The translations under genes and the position numbers were made by a program. DNA of 5,121 nt from an uncultured Ruminococcus sp. (GTDB lineage Bacteria > Bacillota > Clostridia > Oscillospirales > Ruminococcaceae), in assembly GCA_937901485.1 (NCBI GenBank), contig CALGTT010000156.1, positions 1-5,121 of the forward strand. The letters are read 5' to 3'. Positions 5,067 to 5,121 of the stretch are shown here, piece by piece. The notes below the pieces were generated by a model. The model was not told the origin of the DNA and made no database searches. It saw only the letters and a program-made list of their open reading frames with translations. Each line of letters starts with the position of its first letter. Position 1 is the first letter of the stretch.

Positions 5067-5114
5067 AGCGGCGAGTCGCCGCTGACATTCGTTGCCTTAT
5101 GTGCCTGCGGCACA
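5067..5114. repeat. Second GC-rich hairpin pair, at the upstream break of the integrase remnant
   Basis: AGCGGCGA-G-TCGCCGCT (5067-5083) is a perfect 8-bp inverted repeat around one base. TGTGCC-TGC-GGCACA (5100-5114) is a 6-bp stem with a 3-nt loop. The integrase homology stops exactly where the first hairpin begins. The architecture of two adjacent short-loop hairpins and a shared GCGACTC string on the minus strand recall the element at 61-128, but the sequences are otherwise different and the right end is cut by the window. Confidence 0.45.
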
Positions 5115-5121
5115 AGCGGCA

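Noticed and set aside
1..5121. CRISPR arrays, tRNA or rRNA genes, complete insertion sequences
   Set aside because: No regularly spaced repeats, cloverleaf-like sequence, conserved rRNA stretch or transposase with terminal inverted repeats was seen. The only tandem repeat pair of note is the two-copy site at 2396-2430.

Overview
The window looks like chromosomal DNA of a gut or rumen clostridial Firmicute, most likely a Ruminococcus relative. The best evidence is a secreted leucine-rich-repeat protein ending in a type I dockerin, the module that plugs proteins into cellulosomes, together with moderate-to-low GC, strong AAGGAGG-type ribosome binding sites and an agr-type two-component system. 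All recognisable genes are on the minus strand, so the biological order runs from high to low coordinates.

Layout. At the right end (about 4712-5121) is a decayed tyrosine recombinase whose C-terminal catalytic boxes survive but whose middle and N-terminus are lost. Next is a short gene-free region (about 4477-4711) with two divergent promoter-like sites sharing a 13-bp inverted repeat, and a hairpin on the far side that could end a short plus-strand RNA. The core follows: a LytTR response regulator (3760-4476) and an AgrC-like sensor kinase (2410-3759), joined by a TAA stop directly followed by ATG. Downstream lies a separate, strongly predicted promoter. It has two perfect 14-bp direct repeats with a 21-bp period just upstream of its -35 box and a perfect 16-bp palindrome between and over its core elements. 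It drives an AgrB-like gene that is homologous only up to the point just before the catalytic His/Cys motif, and immediately after it the LRR-dockerin gene (794-2077). No AgrD-like pheromone gene is visible. At the left end (1-594) are two small broken genes of unknown function, one carrying a frameshift and a lost start codon, the other interrupted by a GC-rich double-hairpin repeat.

How the parts may work together (inference): the kinase and regulator form an agr-like sensing pair. The regulator would bind the 21-bp-period direct repeats, a spacing typical of LytTR-family sites, and activate the downstream promoter. In an ordinary agr locus this would feed back on agrB and agrD. Here agrB is truncated, agrD is absent, and the promoter reads instead into a secreted dockerin protein. 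The locus could therefore be an orphan signal-receiving system whose output is a cellulosome-associated or cell-surface protein. The flanking genes are decayed mobile-element-like remnants, so the agr-dockerin block appears to sit in an accessory island.
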